From Flavihumibacter sp. UBA7668 (lineage in GTDB: Bacteria; Bacteroidota; Bacteroidia; Chitinophagales; Chitinophagaceae), in the NCBI RefSeq assembly GCF_002483205.1, contig NZ_DLHM01000003.1, positions 476,420-540,419 of the forward strand: 64,000 nt of DNA, read 5' to 3'. Each line of letters opens with the position of its first letter. The first letter of the stretch is position 1. The position numbers and the translations under genes were made by a program. Below, piece by piece: positions 35,646-43,011 of the stretch. The notes below the pieces were generated by a model that worked only from the letters and a program-made list of their open reading frames with translations, was not told the origin of the DNA and did not search any database.

Positions 35646-36359
35646 GCAGTGGCTAATATTTTCCATAGCATGCCATTCATGTTCAATATTCTCCATCAAC
35701 AGCGCATTGTCAAACTCTATTGATCCCTCCGGAAATAGTGTAGGGTCCGAGAAATAGCTTGATTCCACTTTTTCTACGTTCAATGACTTAACTGTCCACT
35801 TGGTGACGTCTAACTTAATACCGTCGTAGTGTCCCTTTGCTGGCGAGTAACCTATGGCTCCCTCCTCAAAGAATTTAGATACTGTATCTAAGTTTTCAAA
35901 TATTGAGGCTGGATTATACTTTTCACTTAAGTATGCCCGAACCGAAATTTTTGTCCCATCGGTATTTGACATGTTTAGTTGGTACGTCCCATTGCTCTCC
36001 TTAGATATAAATTCTGAATGATGATGTTCACCAGGAAATATACGACCGCCTGCCATGCTGTTTAGAACGGATGAAGTGTCTCTCCTGGGAATGTATACGC
36101 CACTGTGCTTAACTCCGGATAATGTCCAGTTTACTGCAATTCGATGCGCAGCATTTTCGGATCCAAATCCAATAAATTCTGGTAACCCTTTTACTCTTAC
36201 CTTCTTTAGCCTTATTAAACAAATTCCTACAATTGCACTGTCGCGGTAGATTTTTGGAGTAAAAGGAGGCGGTAGCAATTTTGATACAACAGATGGGTCT
36301 GCTCGAAAGTTTATTAACATTCGTCGCTCAATGTTGCCTGAAATTATTGGGAGTCTCAT
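35640..36359 (-). CDS. DUF2071 (acetoacetate decarboxylase-like fold) protein
   Basis: A 239-residue protein starting MRLPIISGNIERRMLINFRA. The pattern VSKLLPPPFTPKIYRDSAIV with GICLIRLKKVRVKG is the DUF2071 signature, and GFGSENAAHRIAVNW with GVYIPRRDTSS continues it. DUF2071 proteins share the acetoacetate decarboxylase fold but have no confirmed activity. The open frame extends 32 codons further upstream through the attC-like arm, so ATG 36359 is preferred. Its stop codon overlaps the core of site 9, and its start is 24 bp from site 10. Confidence 0.78.
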   Translation of the reverse strand: MRLPIISGNIERRMLINFRADPSVVSKLLPPPFTPKIYRDSAIVGICLIRLKKVRVKGLPEFIGFGSENAAHRIAVNWTLSGVKHSGVYIPRRDTSSVLNSMAGGRIFPGEHHHSEFISKESNGTYQLNMSNTDGTKISVRAYLSEKYNPASIFENLDTVSKFFEEGAIGYSPAKGHYDGIKLDVTKWTVKSLNVEKVESSYFSDPTLFPEGSIEFDNALLMENIEHEWHAMENISHCL

Positions 36360-36382
36360 GAATTTAGGAGTTTCGCCATTGC

Positions 36383-36575
36383 CTGTAACGGTTCGCAGCT
36401 TTGCGCAGTGCTGGAAGTGAAGCACTATTGCCGGACCCGATGTTAATTTATTCATTAATGTTTAAATCTTTTTTCTTTTGATGAATCTGTACATAGCCCG
36501 TACTGCTGTACAGAAAGGATCTGCTGTTCATTGTACAGATGTCCCGCCAGCATTGCGCAAAACTGCCTGTTAGTG
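36383..36575. repeat. attC-like site 10
   Basis: The left end CTGTAAC (36383-36389) and right end GTTAGTG (36569-36575) enclose arms GCAGCTTTGCGCAGTGCTGG and CCAGCATTGCGCAAAACTGC, which are largely complementary. The right arm is identical to that of site 1 at 25.5 kb. The centre contains TGTACATAGCCCGTACTGCT and other small palindromes. Confidence 0.65.
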
Positions 36576-36601
36576 GCGGCCGATGAATTTAAAGGAGATA
36601 C

Positions 36602-37102
36602 TTATTCAAAAAATTCATTCCATCCAATTGACCAGTTTTTAATAATTAAATTGGGATTTTTATGCTTAGCGTCTGCCTTAATTGTCTTAATCGAATTGTC
36701 ATTAAAAATTGGATATAGTCTTACTTTATTTTTCTGATTATTATAATCTCTATAGACAATTACATATGATGTGTCGCCTCCTCGTCCAAATGCAGATATG
36801 TATATTTTATCTATGTTTTCAACAGGCACCTCGATTTCTGTCTGTTTTTTTTCATCAACTATGTATAGTTTTTGTTTTATATCGTCATAGTCAATCCTTT
36901 TTCTTGTACTAATGTAATAAAATATTGCTGTCAGAGTTAATCCAGCTATAGCCAGTCCGGCTATTGAATTATAATTGAAAGTCTCATTTCTAACTTCTTT
37001 TATGAAGAAAAATACGACTGAAAAAAGTAATATGACAATACCGATTTTGAGAACCGTAAAATTTGTTGAAATTCTGTACCGATTAAAGTTGTCTCCTGTC
37101 AC
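36602..37102 (-). CDS. Hypothetical two-helix membrane protein with a PH-like C-terminal half
   Basis: This protein of 166 residues has two membrane segments at about 18-35 (LKIGIVILLFSVVFFFI) and 48-64 (AGLAIAGLTLTAIFYYI). A cytosolic strand-rich part follows (LYIVDEKKQTEIEVPVENID, TSYVIVYRDYNNQKNKVRLY) that resembles bacterial PH-like domains. I do not recognise a named family. It is the unit nearest the array recombinase. Its start lies about 48 bp from the possible attachment site at 37150. Confidence 0.6.
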   Translation of the reverse strand: MTGDNFNRYRISTNFTVLKIGIVILLFSVVFFFIKEVRNETFNYNSIAGLAIAGLTLTAIFYYISTRKRIDYDDIKQKLYIVDEKKQTEIEVPVENIDKIYISAFGRGGDTSYVIVYRDYNNQKNKVRLYPIFNDNSIKTIKADAKHKNPNLIIKNWSIGWNEFFE

Positions 37103-37149
37103 AATTAATTATTATGATGTTGATTATTGGGTTCTGGATGCAAGGTTGC

Positions 37150-37185
37150 CACTAACGCTTTTATTTACGCAATTAGACGTTGGGG
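37150..37185. repeat. Possible attI-like or first attC-like site
   Basis: CACTAAC (37150-37156) and GTTGGGG (37179-37185) bound a short stretch with GCTTTTATTTACGCAATTAG between them and no long stem. TATTTACG also occurs in site 2. It sits between the array recombinase and the first unit, where an integron would have its primary attachment site. The call rests on position and core boxes only. Confidence 0.35.
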
Positions 37186-37372
37186 GTTAAAACTTAAATT
37201 GTTGAAAATGAATTGGGTTCATTGCGTTTAATCAAATTGCGGTTGCGTCAATCTGTTTTGGGGGTGGGCTTTGCGTTGAGGCGGATTGTGGTTAAGTGGA
37301 TTTAGATTTGACGAACTAAAATGCCGCGGATTATAATGTGATGGATTCCCTGGAAACGAATCCCCTTTTAAC

Positions 37373-38716
37373 CTACCACTCCACCCCACCTCGCCGGATT
37401 AAATCATCAAACGGACTCACAATATTTACCAACTGCTTCTTACTCACATGCAAATAACGCTCCGTTGTTTTAATATTGAAATGACCCAGCAAATCTTTTA
37501 TATAACGAATATCTACCCCCTTATCCAATAAATGCGTCGCAAAACTATGCCGCAAACTATGTACCCCTACCTCCTTCAATATGCCGGCTCGCTCCTTCGC
37601 CTGATGAAAAATCTGTTGAACCGTTCGAATCGAATAAGCCGTACCCGTTTGCTCCGATTCAAATAAATACTCCCGCGGCCGCTGCTCCTGCAACTGAATA
37701 TATTTCCGCAAAATATCCAGCAAAACCGGACTCAAATTCACATACCGATCCTTCTTCCCCTTCGCCCGCTCTACCAACAACTGCATCCGTACCGCATCTA
37801 TATCGGCCAGCTTCAACCGTACCAACTCACTTACCCGCAATCCCGCACTATAAATCGTAAACAACATCGCCTTATGCTTCCGATTCACCAACGCATTAAA
37901 CAATCGCGACAACTCCTCCTCATTCAATAATTTTGGTAACTGCGATGGCTTCTTCGGCCGCGAAATCTCAAAAAACATCCGGTCCCGCTTCAAAACCTGC
38001 TCATAATAAAACTTCAACGCATTGATCCGGCTATGGATGGTATGCTCACTTAACCTTAACTCCGTAAAACAATAGGCCAGATAATCTTTGATCCGATCAA
38101 CCGTCATTTCATCCGCCCGGTGATTTCCCAGCAAACCAAAATAACTACTTAACTCATACAAATAAGTCCGGATTGTACTCGGGCTATACGCTTTTAAAAT
38201 CAACTCCCTTCTCGTTGCTTCCAGCGCAGTCCTATTCTCGTTTGAAAATCGATTTTTCTCATCCAGGGAATGGGGCCGAACAGGAAAACTTTCCGGCACC
38301 TCTGATGACATCGGCACCTTTGGAGGCATCAGCCCCAGCGGCTCCTTTGGCTCTTTTAACTCCTTGGATTCCTCAGTCCCCGCAATACAGGCCGCTCTTA
38401 TTTCCGCATCTAAGGATTCAGGTACCGCCTCTTTTTTTAGAAACAAATCCAACGCCCGTCTGTCCAATTCAAGATAACCACCTGCCAACTCCTCCAACCG
38501 CCGAAACCAGACCGCGCTCAGAGGCCCATACCAGCATCGATGCGTTCTGGACCACTGTATGCCCAACGGACGTAAAATTCTCAGCAATACCCGGTCATCC
38601 GGAAAAAACAGGGCAATCCGATCCGCCCCCCGATGATGAATCCCGGAAAGAAAAATCCGGTGAACCCGAACCAATTCCCAATGCACCGCATCTCTAAACC
38701 CCTCTTCACGTTTCAT
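37373..38716 (-). CDS. Tyrosine recombinase with HARP-like N-terminal extension, candidate array integrase
   Basis: A 447-residue protein. Residues about 30-85 (RIALFFPDDRVLLRILRPLG, then WSRTHRCWYGP) have the F-P-x-D...W...W-pattern of HARP-like DNA-binding domains. A variable, acidic linker follows (90-160), then a SAM-like domain (RRELILKAYSPSTIRTYLYE) and the catalytic domain. Catalytic residues: Arg in SAGLRVSELVRL, Lys in AKGKKDRYVN, HSLRH, LLGHFN, and Tyr in TTERYLHV. It ends VSPFDDLIRRGG. The extra block between motifs that marks IntI integrases is absent, so it is XerD-like. It is the only complete recombinase outside the mobile units and lies at the right end of the array. Confidence 0.85.
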   Translation of the reverse strand: MKREEGFRDAVHWELVRVHRIFLSGIHHRGADRIALFFPDDRVLLRILRPLGIQWSRTHRCWYGPLSAVWFRRLEELAGGYLELDRRALDLFLKKEAVPESLDAEIRAACIAGTEESKELKEPKEPLGLMPPKVPMSSEVPESFPVRPHSLDEKNRFSNENRTALEATRRELILKAYSPSTIRTYLYELSSYFGLLGNHRADEMTVDRIKDYLAYCFTELRLSEHTIHSRINALKFYYEQVLKRDRMFFEISRPKKPSQLPKLLNEEELSRLFNALVNRKHKAMLFTIYSAGLRVSELVRLKLADIDAVRMQLLVERAKGKKDRYVNLSPVLLDILRKYIQLQEQRPREYLFESEQTGTAYSIRTVQQIFHQAKERAGILKEVGVHSLRHSFATHLLDKGVDIRYIKDLLGHFNIKTTERYLHVSKKQLVNIVSPFDDLIRRGGVEW

Positions 38717-39018
38717 TACTGCACCAAATTAATCTCCCCGTTCAGGCCACGGAAACTCCCCTCCTCTTTAACCCGTCATGATAAGTTGAATTATTGCTTT
38801 GATGATAGGAAGAAGTTAGGATGAAGTTTGGATGAAGCTGGGATGAGCTTACCCAATAGCTTCGCCCCCTCGGTCACAGGCACCGCGATAAGGATTCTGT
38901 TTCCAAAATAGAAATTCCCCGGCATCATTGCAAGTAATATTTCCTTAACTAAATGTAAAAGAGAAAAATGATTCCCGCAACCCGTGAAAACACGGTATTT
39001 CAGCCGGTTATCCTTGCT

Positions 39019-39132
39019 TTAACCATGTATAATCCATGTCTTATCCTTGTGTCATACTGCACTAATCTATTGTAAATCAACAGCACGGCACAAGGATAAC
39101 ACATGGATAACACATGGATTATACACGGTTAA
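39019..39132. repeat. Long imperfect inverted repeat
   Basis: The left arm (39019-39051) contains CCATGTATAATCCATGTCTT and ATCCTTGTG. The right arm (39089-39132) contains CACAAGGATAACACATGGAT and ATTATACACGG. The arms are complementary apart from a duplicated GATAACACATG in the right arm. The loop is 37 nt. It could be a structured RNA, a recombination site or an insertion-element end. Confidence 0.6.
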
Positions 39133-39138
39133 CTGAAA

Positions 39139-39163
39139 AAGGGTTACCCACCGGGTAACCCTT
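39139..39163. terminator. Perfect 11-bp hairpin, possible bidirectional terminator
   Basis: AAGGGTTACCC and GGGTAACCCTT pair perfectly around a 3-nt loop (ACC). Five A precede it on the plus strand, giving U-rich tails in the minus direction. A terminator is the simplest reading, for transcription arriving from the right or from a lost tmRNA gene. It follows the long inverted repeat directly. Confidence 0.55.
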
Positions 39164-39194
39164 ACATTAAAACAACTTGAAAATCAATAAAATG

Positions 39195-39215
39195 TGGAGC
39201 TGGGGGGAGTCGAAC
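39195..39215 (-). other. tmRNA 3'-end fragment (probable island attachment site)
   Basis: On the minus strand the 21 bp read GTTCGACTCCCCCCAGCTCC followed by A, which is the T-loop, T-stem 3' strand and acceptor end of a bacterial tmRNA. The five G needed to pair with the T-stem are absent upstream, so this is a fragment and not a gene. Such fragments mark one border of elements integrated into ssrA. The intact ssrA is not in the window. Confidence 0.65.
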
Positions 39216-39409
39216 AAAGCTCACAACTAATTAAATATCAATAAGATGGAAATGACAAAACCTATTAGTTCAATGAATTATTCAATCACTATTTTTTACT
39301 TTGTAGTGTGTGCTGAAAATACATAAATTTTACCAATAGTTTCGAAATCTTGACAAACTACTTTAGACCGTTTTTATCTTGTTTATCCAAAACAGGATGT
39401 GTTAGTTGG

Positions 39410-39655
39410 AAATTCCGGATAAATTGACCATTGAATTCCGCAAATAATTGATCATTGGATTCTGGTCTTAATTGATTACTGATTTCCAAGGCTAATTTAT
39501 AGTTGTTGGTGATATGAACGAGGAGAATTCAGATACTATTTTGAATCTGTCAAGAAAATGATACTAACTAGTTAAATACTAAAATGGCACTTACTTTTAG
39601 TGGTCAATTTGCCCCGGAATAAAGTGGCCAGTTCGGAGGAATATGCACTCCAATA
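39410..39655. mobile_element. IS21-like terminal repeats without transposase genes
   Basis: The left part carries repeated units AATTGACCATTGAATTCCG, AATTGATCATTGGATTCTGG and AATTGATTACTGATTTCC. The right part carries the opposite orientation: AGTGGTCAATTTGCCCCGGA then GTGGCCAGTTCGGAGGAAT. Multiple (T)GGTCAATTT..CCGGAA units in inverted orientation are typical of IS21-family ends. Only about 100 bp of unrelated sequence lies between, so the IstA/IstB genes are missing. Confidence 0.4.
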
Positions 39656-39716
39656 TGGTGCCAGCGTTTATTCTTGCGAATAATTTATCTACTTTTATTT
39701 TAAATACAACCCCGTA

Positions 39717-40040
39717 ATGCAAGCTTATATGCCTGGGAAATTTGAATTTCTAATCACTGGTGACAATGAATTATCGTCAGAGCAGTTCAACACCTTACTT
39801 TTTCCTACCACCTATCAGGTAAAAAAGATTGAGCGAGATGGATGGAGCTATTTTCAAACTGAAGGTGATGAGTTTTCTTATTCCTGGGAACCACCGGGTA
39901 TCCAAATGACCTTCAACAAAGAATGCAGCTTCCAAAAAGCAAAGCAAATTGCAGATGAGGTGGTTCAAAACCTTGTAAAGGCAGGCTTCAATGTTGAATT
40001 ATTAGTGATTAACAATACGCAAATCACTACATTCCAATAA
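39717..40040 (+). CDS. Hypothetical cytosolic protein
   Basis: A 107-residue protein, start MQAYMPGKFEFLITGDNELS. Strand-helix-strand segments are suggested by YQVKKIERDGWSYFQTEGDE and KAKQIADEVVQNLVKAGFNV. There is no signal peptide or membrane segment and no family I recognise. It is the first of three plus-strand genes that follow the IS21-like debris and may be co-transcribed: the next gene starts within 41 bp. Confidence 0.55.
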   Translation: MQAYMPGKFEFLITGDNELSSEQFNTLLFPTTYQVKKIERDGWSYFQTEGDEFSYSWEPPGIQMTFNKECSFQKAKQIADEVVQNLVKAGFNVELLVINNTQITTFQ

Positions 40041-40080
40041 ATATGGGCATGCTTAAATGCTTTTAAACACCCGCTTTACT

Positions 40081-40740
40081 ATGCATAGTATCCGCCATAA
40101 ATTAGAAAATTACCTGAAAATATTTTACCCCGATACCCAAATAGATACTGAACATACATTAGGCGGAAAAATAACCATCCGAATCAATACTTCTGAAGAA
40201 GAAACTGTGGAAAATAACAAGAGGATTAGTCAGGCTGCAAGTCGCGCTACCCTCATCTGGAACAAACTGTTTGGTAAAACCCAAAACCCTTTGTGGATTA
40301 TATCTTATAAATACGATGGCAAACAACTTATTAAAACCAATGATGAATACTACTTTCAACAATTTGGATCTGACAGCAATAATAAATTCATCACAACGAA
40401 CGAAATCGTCCATTCCGGGATGATCAGTTTCGACCAAAATGGAAACGAATATTACGAAAAGATTGGTGCTACCATATCAATAGGAAAATTTCCAATCGAA
40501 AAAATAAATATCGAAAATATACTTACAGGCATAGCGAACCGAGATAATGGGATTGACCCCAAAATAGGTCAAAGTGATTATTTCTTAGATGCTGAAAACA
40601 ATACGGGGTTTCACCTATACGACGATAGAGGTTTTTTCGTATGGGCCGATGAGCCTACCCCTTTAAGAGAAATATATGAAACACATTTGGATTGGATTTC
40701 AAACCACACCAGGGAAGACAATGAAGAATATTTTAATTAA
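40081..40740 (+). CDS. Hypothetical cytosolic protein
   Basis: This protein of 219 residues starts MHSIRHKLENYLKIFYPDTQ. An in-frame ATG-like start eight codons upstream (40057) is possible. Features are NNKRISQAASRATLIWNKLF in the first half and a C-terminal FHLYDDRGFFVWADEPTPLR, which together resemble small DUF3885-like proteins (a YDDRG pattern near the end is typical there). I consider DUF3885 likely but unproven. It is 6 bp before the next gene, which suggests an operon. Confidence 0.55.
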   Translation: MHSIRHKLENYLKIFYPDTQIDTEHTLGGKITIRINTSEEETVENNKRISQAASRATLIWNKLFGKTQNPLWIISYKYDGKQLIKTNDEYYFQQFGSDSNNKFITTNEIVHSGMISFDQNGNEYYEKIGATISIGKFPIEKINIENILTGIANRDNGIDPKIGQSDYFLDAENNTGFHLYDDRGFFVWADEPTPLREIYETHLDWISNHTREDNEEYFN

Positions 40741-40746
40741 AACACA

Positions 40747-41199
40747 ATGAATTTATACCCCATTCAGAAGAACAAGTACAGCACCATTTTCTTTCAATCG
40801 CTTGCTGTTAAGGCAATTTTTGTACTAGTTTCCTACCTATTATTAAAAAACGGGCTGGTGTTTATCGATACAATTCCTGTATCAAAATTCACCTTACATA
40901 TTCTCTTTGGAATGATTGCCCTTGCCTGGATACACACCAGTTACCAGAAAAAGCAGCTTTCTAAAATTCAATCAATAGAGGATTTTGATGTAAGAATGAG
41001 TGAATATGAAAAGTTCTACAAATTCAGACTGATCTGGTTCCTGTTCTCCTGTTTTATTTCCTGCTCAATTGCTTTATTCACTGCCCGATACCTCTTTATC
41101 GGATATGCAATAATTGATATTATGATATCACTTCCATTTTATCCCAACCTCCCCCTCTTCAAAAAAGAACTAAACAATTCAGAAATAATATTCTGCTAA
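40747..41199 (+). CDS. Hypothetical four-helix membrane protein
   Basis: This protein of 150 residues has hydrophobic segments at about 18-36, 48-64, 95-113 and 117-135. A polar loop (QKKQLSKIQSIEDFDVRMSE) lies between helices 2 and 3. The topology resembles small Bacteroidota membrane proteins of unknown function. It follows the previous gene by 6 bp and converges with the next (minus strand) gene, the two ends overlapping by 4 bp. Confidence 0.6.
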   Translation: MNLYPIQKNKYSTIFFQSLAVKAIFVLVSYLLLKNGLVFIDTIPVSKFTLHILFGMIALAWIHTSYQKKQLSKIQSIEDFDVRMSEYEKFYKFRLIWFLFSCFISCSIALFTARYLFIGYAIIDIMISLPFYPNLPLFKKELNNSEIIFC

Positions 41200-41525
41200 A
41201 ACCGTTGCCGTAAACCAATAAAAGCTACAGTAGTTATCAGAAAAATAGTGATACCTGCATATACCTGTGGTTCTTTCAGTATGGGTAAAGCAAAACAATA
41301 CATTGCACCATTAATTGCATTTGTTATTGCTGCTATCCATTTTGTGAACTTTGAACCGCCTCTGTCTATTGCAACATGGTTAAGTAGTCCTGAAAAAACA
41401 ATTGCCATACCTGCACCTACAAACCAGAGTGTATCGGTATTCATGTATAGAGGAAAAGCAAATCTAATATGCACTATTCCGAGAAGAATAATGATGTAAG
41501 AAACTATTTTAATAAGGCTATGCAC
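41196..41525 (-). CDS. Hypothetical four-helix membrane protein
   Basis: A 109-residue protein with four hydrophobic segments (about 7-25, 33-50, 62-80, 85-103), starting MHSLIKIVSYIIILLGIVHI. The YIIILLGIVHI opening and the NTDTLWFVGAGMAIVFSGL helix pair resemble small transporter-like or DoxX-type proteins, but I cannot name a family. It overlaps the upstream GDCCVFCSYG gene by 8 bp, so it belongs to the metal-resistance transcription unit to its right. Confidence 0.6.
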   Translation of the reverse strand: MHSLIKIVSYIIILLGIVHIRFAFPLYMNTDTLWFVGAGMAIVFSGLLNHVAIDRGGSKFTKWIAAITNAINGAMYCFALPILKEPQVYAGITIFLITTVAFIGLRQRF

Positions 41526-41733
41526 AACAAGATTTATTCATCTGAATTGGCGGACAAGCTACTGTGCCGTAACTGCAAAACACACAACAATCTCCCTGCT
41601 TTGGTTTTAATATTGTTTCGCAGTTTGTACACTTATAAAAGTATTGACAGGCATCCGTAGGCATGGTTTCATCTTTTTGAAAACCGCATTCGGGACAAGT
41701 AATAGTAGATTGTAGCGTTAGTGTTTTCTCCAT
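41518..41733 (-). CDS. Small Cys-rich GDCC-motif zinc-ribbon protein
   Basis: The 71-residue protein is full of Cys pairs: CPECGFQ, CTNCETILKPKQGDCCVFCS, and a final KSCCA. The GDCCVFCSYG motif is recurrent in small proteins next to heavy-metal and mercury genes in Bacteroidota. It probably binds metal ions in the cytosol. It lies 6 bp after MerTP, on the same strand, and overlaps the next gene by 8 bp. The exact role (metal chaperone or sensor) is not known. Confidence 0.7.
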   Translation of the reverse strand: MEKTLTLQSTITCPECGFQKDETMPTDACQYFYKCTNCETILKPKQGDCCVFCSYGTVACPPIQMNKSCCA

Positions 41734-41739
41734 TCTTTA

Positions 41740-43011
41740 TTAGTTTTTATCGCAGCAAGATTTACCGCTTCCGGGTGAACATGATTTATCTTTTTCACAA
41801 CTTTCTTCAGATGCAATACAAAGTTCTACATGAGGCATTTTGCCTTTGCCTACATATTTTTCTCCGGCTTGTTGTATCTGGCTCTCTACTTTATTATACG
41901 CTTCTGTTGTTAAGTCTTTGTAAGAAGAAATTGAAAGAAACAGGTCAGCATAAATCATTTCAATATCCGCCTGAAACTGTTTTTCAAATGATGGCTTTAT
42001 CAATTTCTTTTCTTTGTAACTGGCAATAGTATTCTTTGCAATAATACCTGCTTCTTCTTTACTTAATTTATCAACCTCTTTGCCCCTATACCATTCACTG
42101 CTATTCGGAAATGTATTAGCATAATCAGTTGCTTCTGTTTGGGCTAAAGTAGTAAGTTCAATATTATGATTGGTGCTAACCGTTTTAATAATTTCTACTT
42201 TTTTATCTGCTTCGGTTTTAGTATTCCATTTTACTGCTACAACTGTTCCCGTTTTATTTAACCATGCCCCTTCTACTGCATCATTATACTTTTCTAAATC
42301 AACTAACAAAAACTTTGCTTTACTGCCGCAACCAATTGATGGGGCAGCATGACAAACTAATGGAGCTTCGTAGAATGAAACGCCTGTATTATCTGCATTC
42401 ATAAAATCATAGCTTTTTACTTTGTATCCTGTTTTATTAATTGCTGCCTCTATTGTCTTTTCATCAACTTTTGATTTATCAAAAGTGACTAAACTGCTCC
42501 GGGTGGCATAAGAAGTTTTATAAGCTAATACTCCATTTACTTTAGACAGTTCATTGTTTACATGTTCCTCGCAACCCTCGCAGGTCATACCTTGTATTGT
42601 GAACTTTACCTCTTGTTTGTTATCAACCACTGCAAGTGTTGCCTGCACTTTTGGTTTTGGATAAAACACTTTTGCATACAATGGAAAAGTCATCATCAGA
42701 ATAGCAAAGACAGTTACTATTCCCAAAAATGTTTTGGACTGAAGGAATGAAGCCTTCTTAGTTGTTTCGCAATTGCAATCCATATCATTAGTTTTTATTG
42801 CTTTCAATTTTAAATACCATGCAAATGCCAATACAGCAATTGACAGTCCTATTAAATAAGGTCTTGCTGGTTCTATCCATGAAAAGTTAGCGGCAATGCT
42901 GCTGCTACCGGCAAGTAATGCAATAACAGGAGTAATACAGCAAAGTGAAGCTGCAATAGCAGTAAGAACACCTGCGCCGGTAAATGTGCCTGTAGATTTT
43001 ATACTTATCAT
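41740..43011 (-). CDS. merTP: MerTP-type mercuric/metal transporter with a long C-terminal extension
   Basis: This 423-residue fusion has several parts. Residues 1-110 are MerT-like: membrane helices, SLCCITPVIALLAG with the paired Cys, and a second loop MDCNCETTKK. Residues about 135-200 form an HMA/MerP-like domain with GMTCEGCEEHV. The last 220 residues are an extension with its own Cys clusters (PLVCHAAPSIGCGSKAK, CIASEESCEKDKSCSPGSG, KSCCDKN). Ordinary MerTP is about 200 residues. MerT/MerP move Hg(II) inward; no mercuric reductase is seen here, so the substrate could be another metal. It overlaps the ArsR gene by 4 bp. Confidence 0.75.
   Translation of the reverse strand: MISIKSTGTFTGAGVLTAIAASLCCITPVIALLAGSSSIAANFSWIEPARPYLIGLSIAVLAFAWYLKLKAIKTNDMDCNCETTKKASFLQSKTFLGIVTVFAILMMTFPLYAKVFYPKPKVQATLAVVDNKQEVKFTIQGMTCEGCEEHVNNELSKVNGVLAYKTSYATRSSLVTFDKSKVDEKTIEAAINKTGYKVKSYDFMNADNTGVSFYEAPLVCHAAPSIGCGSKAKFLLVDLEKYNDAVEGAWLNKTGTVVAVKWNTKTEADKKVEIIKTVSTNHNIELTTLAQTEATDYANTFPNSSEWYRGKEVDKLSKEEAGIIAKNTIASYKEKKLIKPSFEKQFQADIEMIYADLFLSISSYKDLTTEAYNKVESQIQQAGEKYVGKGKMPHVELCIASEESCEKDKSCSPGSGKSCCDKN

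Noticed and set aside
25411..36575. CRISPR array
   Set aside because: The repeats are long imperfect palindromes spaced by whole genes, not short direct repeats with uniform spacers, and no cas gene is present.
38173..38697. Plus-strand 174-codon ORF
   Set aside because: It is antisense to the N-terminal half of the recombinase gene, Pro-rich and without domain support; a shadow frame.
37373..38716. Calling the array recombinase a classical IntI
   Set aside because: The catalytic motifs are present, but the extra segment between motifs that defines IntI is not visible, and the N-terminus is of another kind. It is described as XerD-like.
39195..39215. Complete tmRNA gene
   Set aside because: Only the 3' T-arm/acceptor part is present; no tag-coding or 5' acceptor sequence is nearby.
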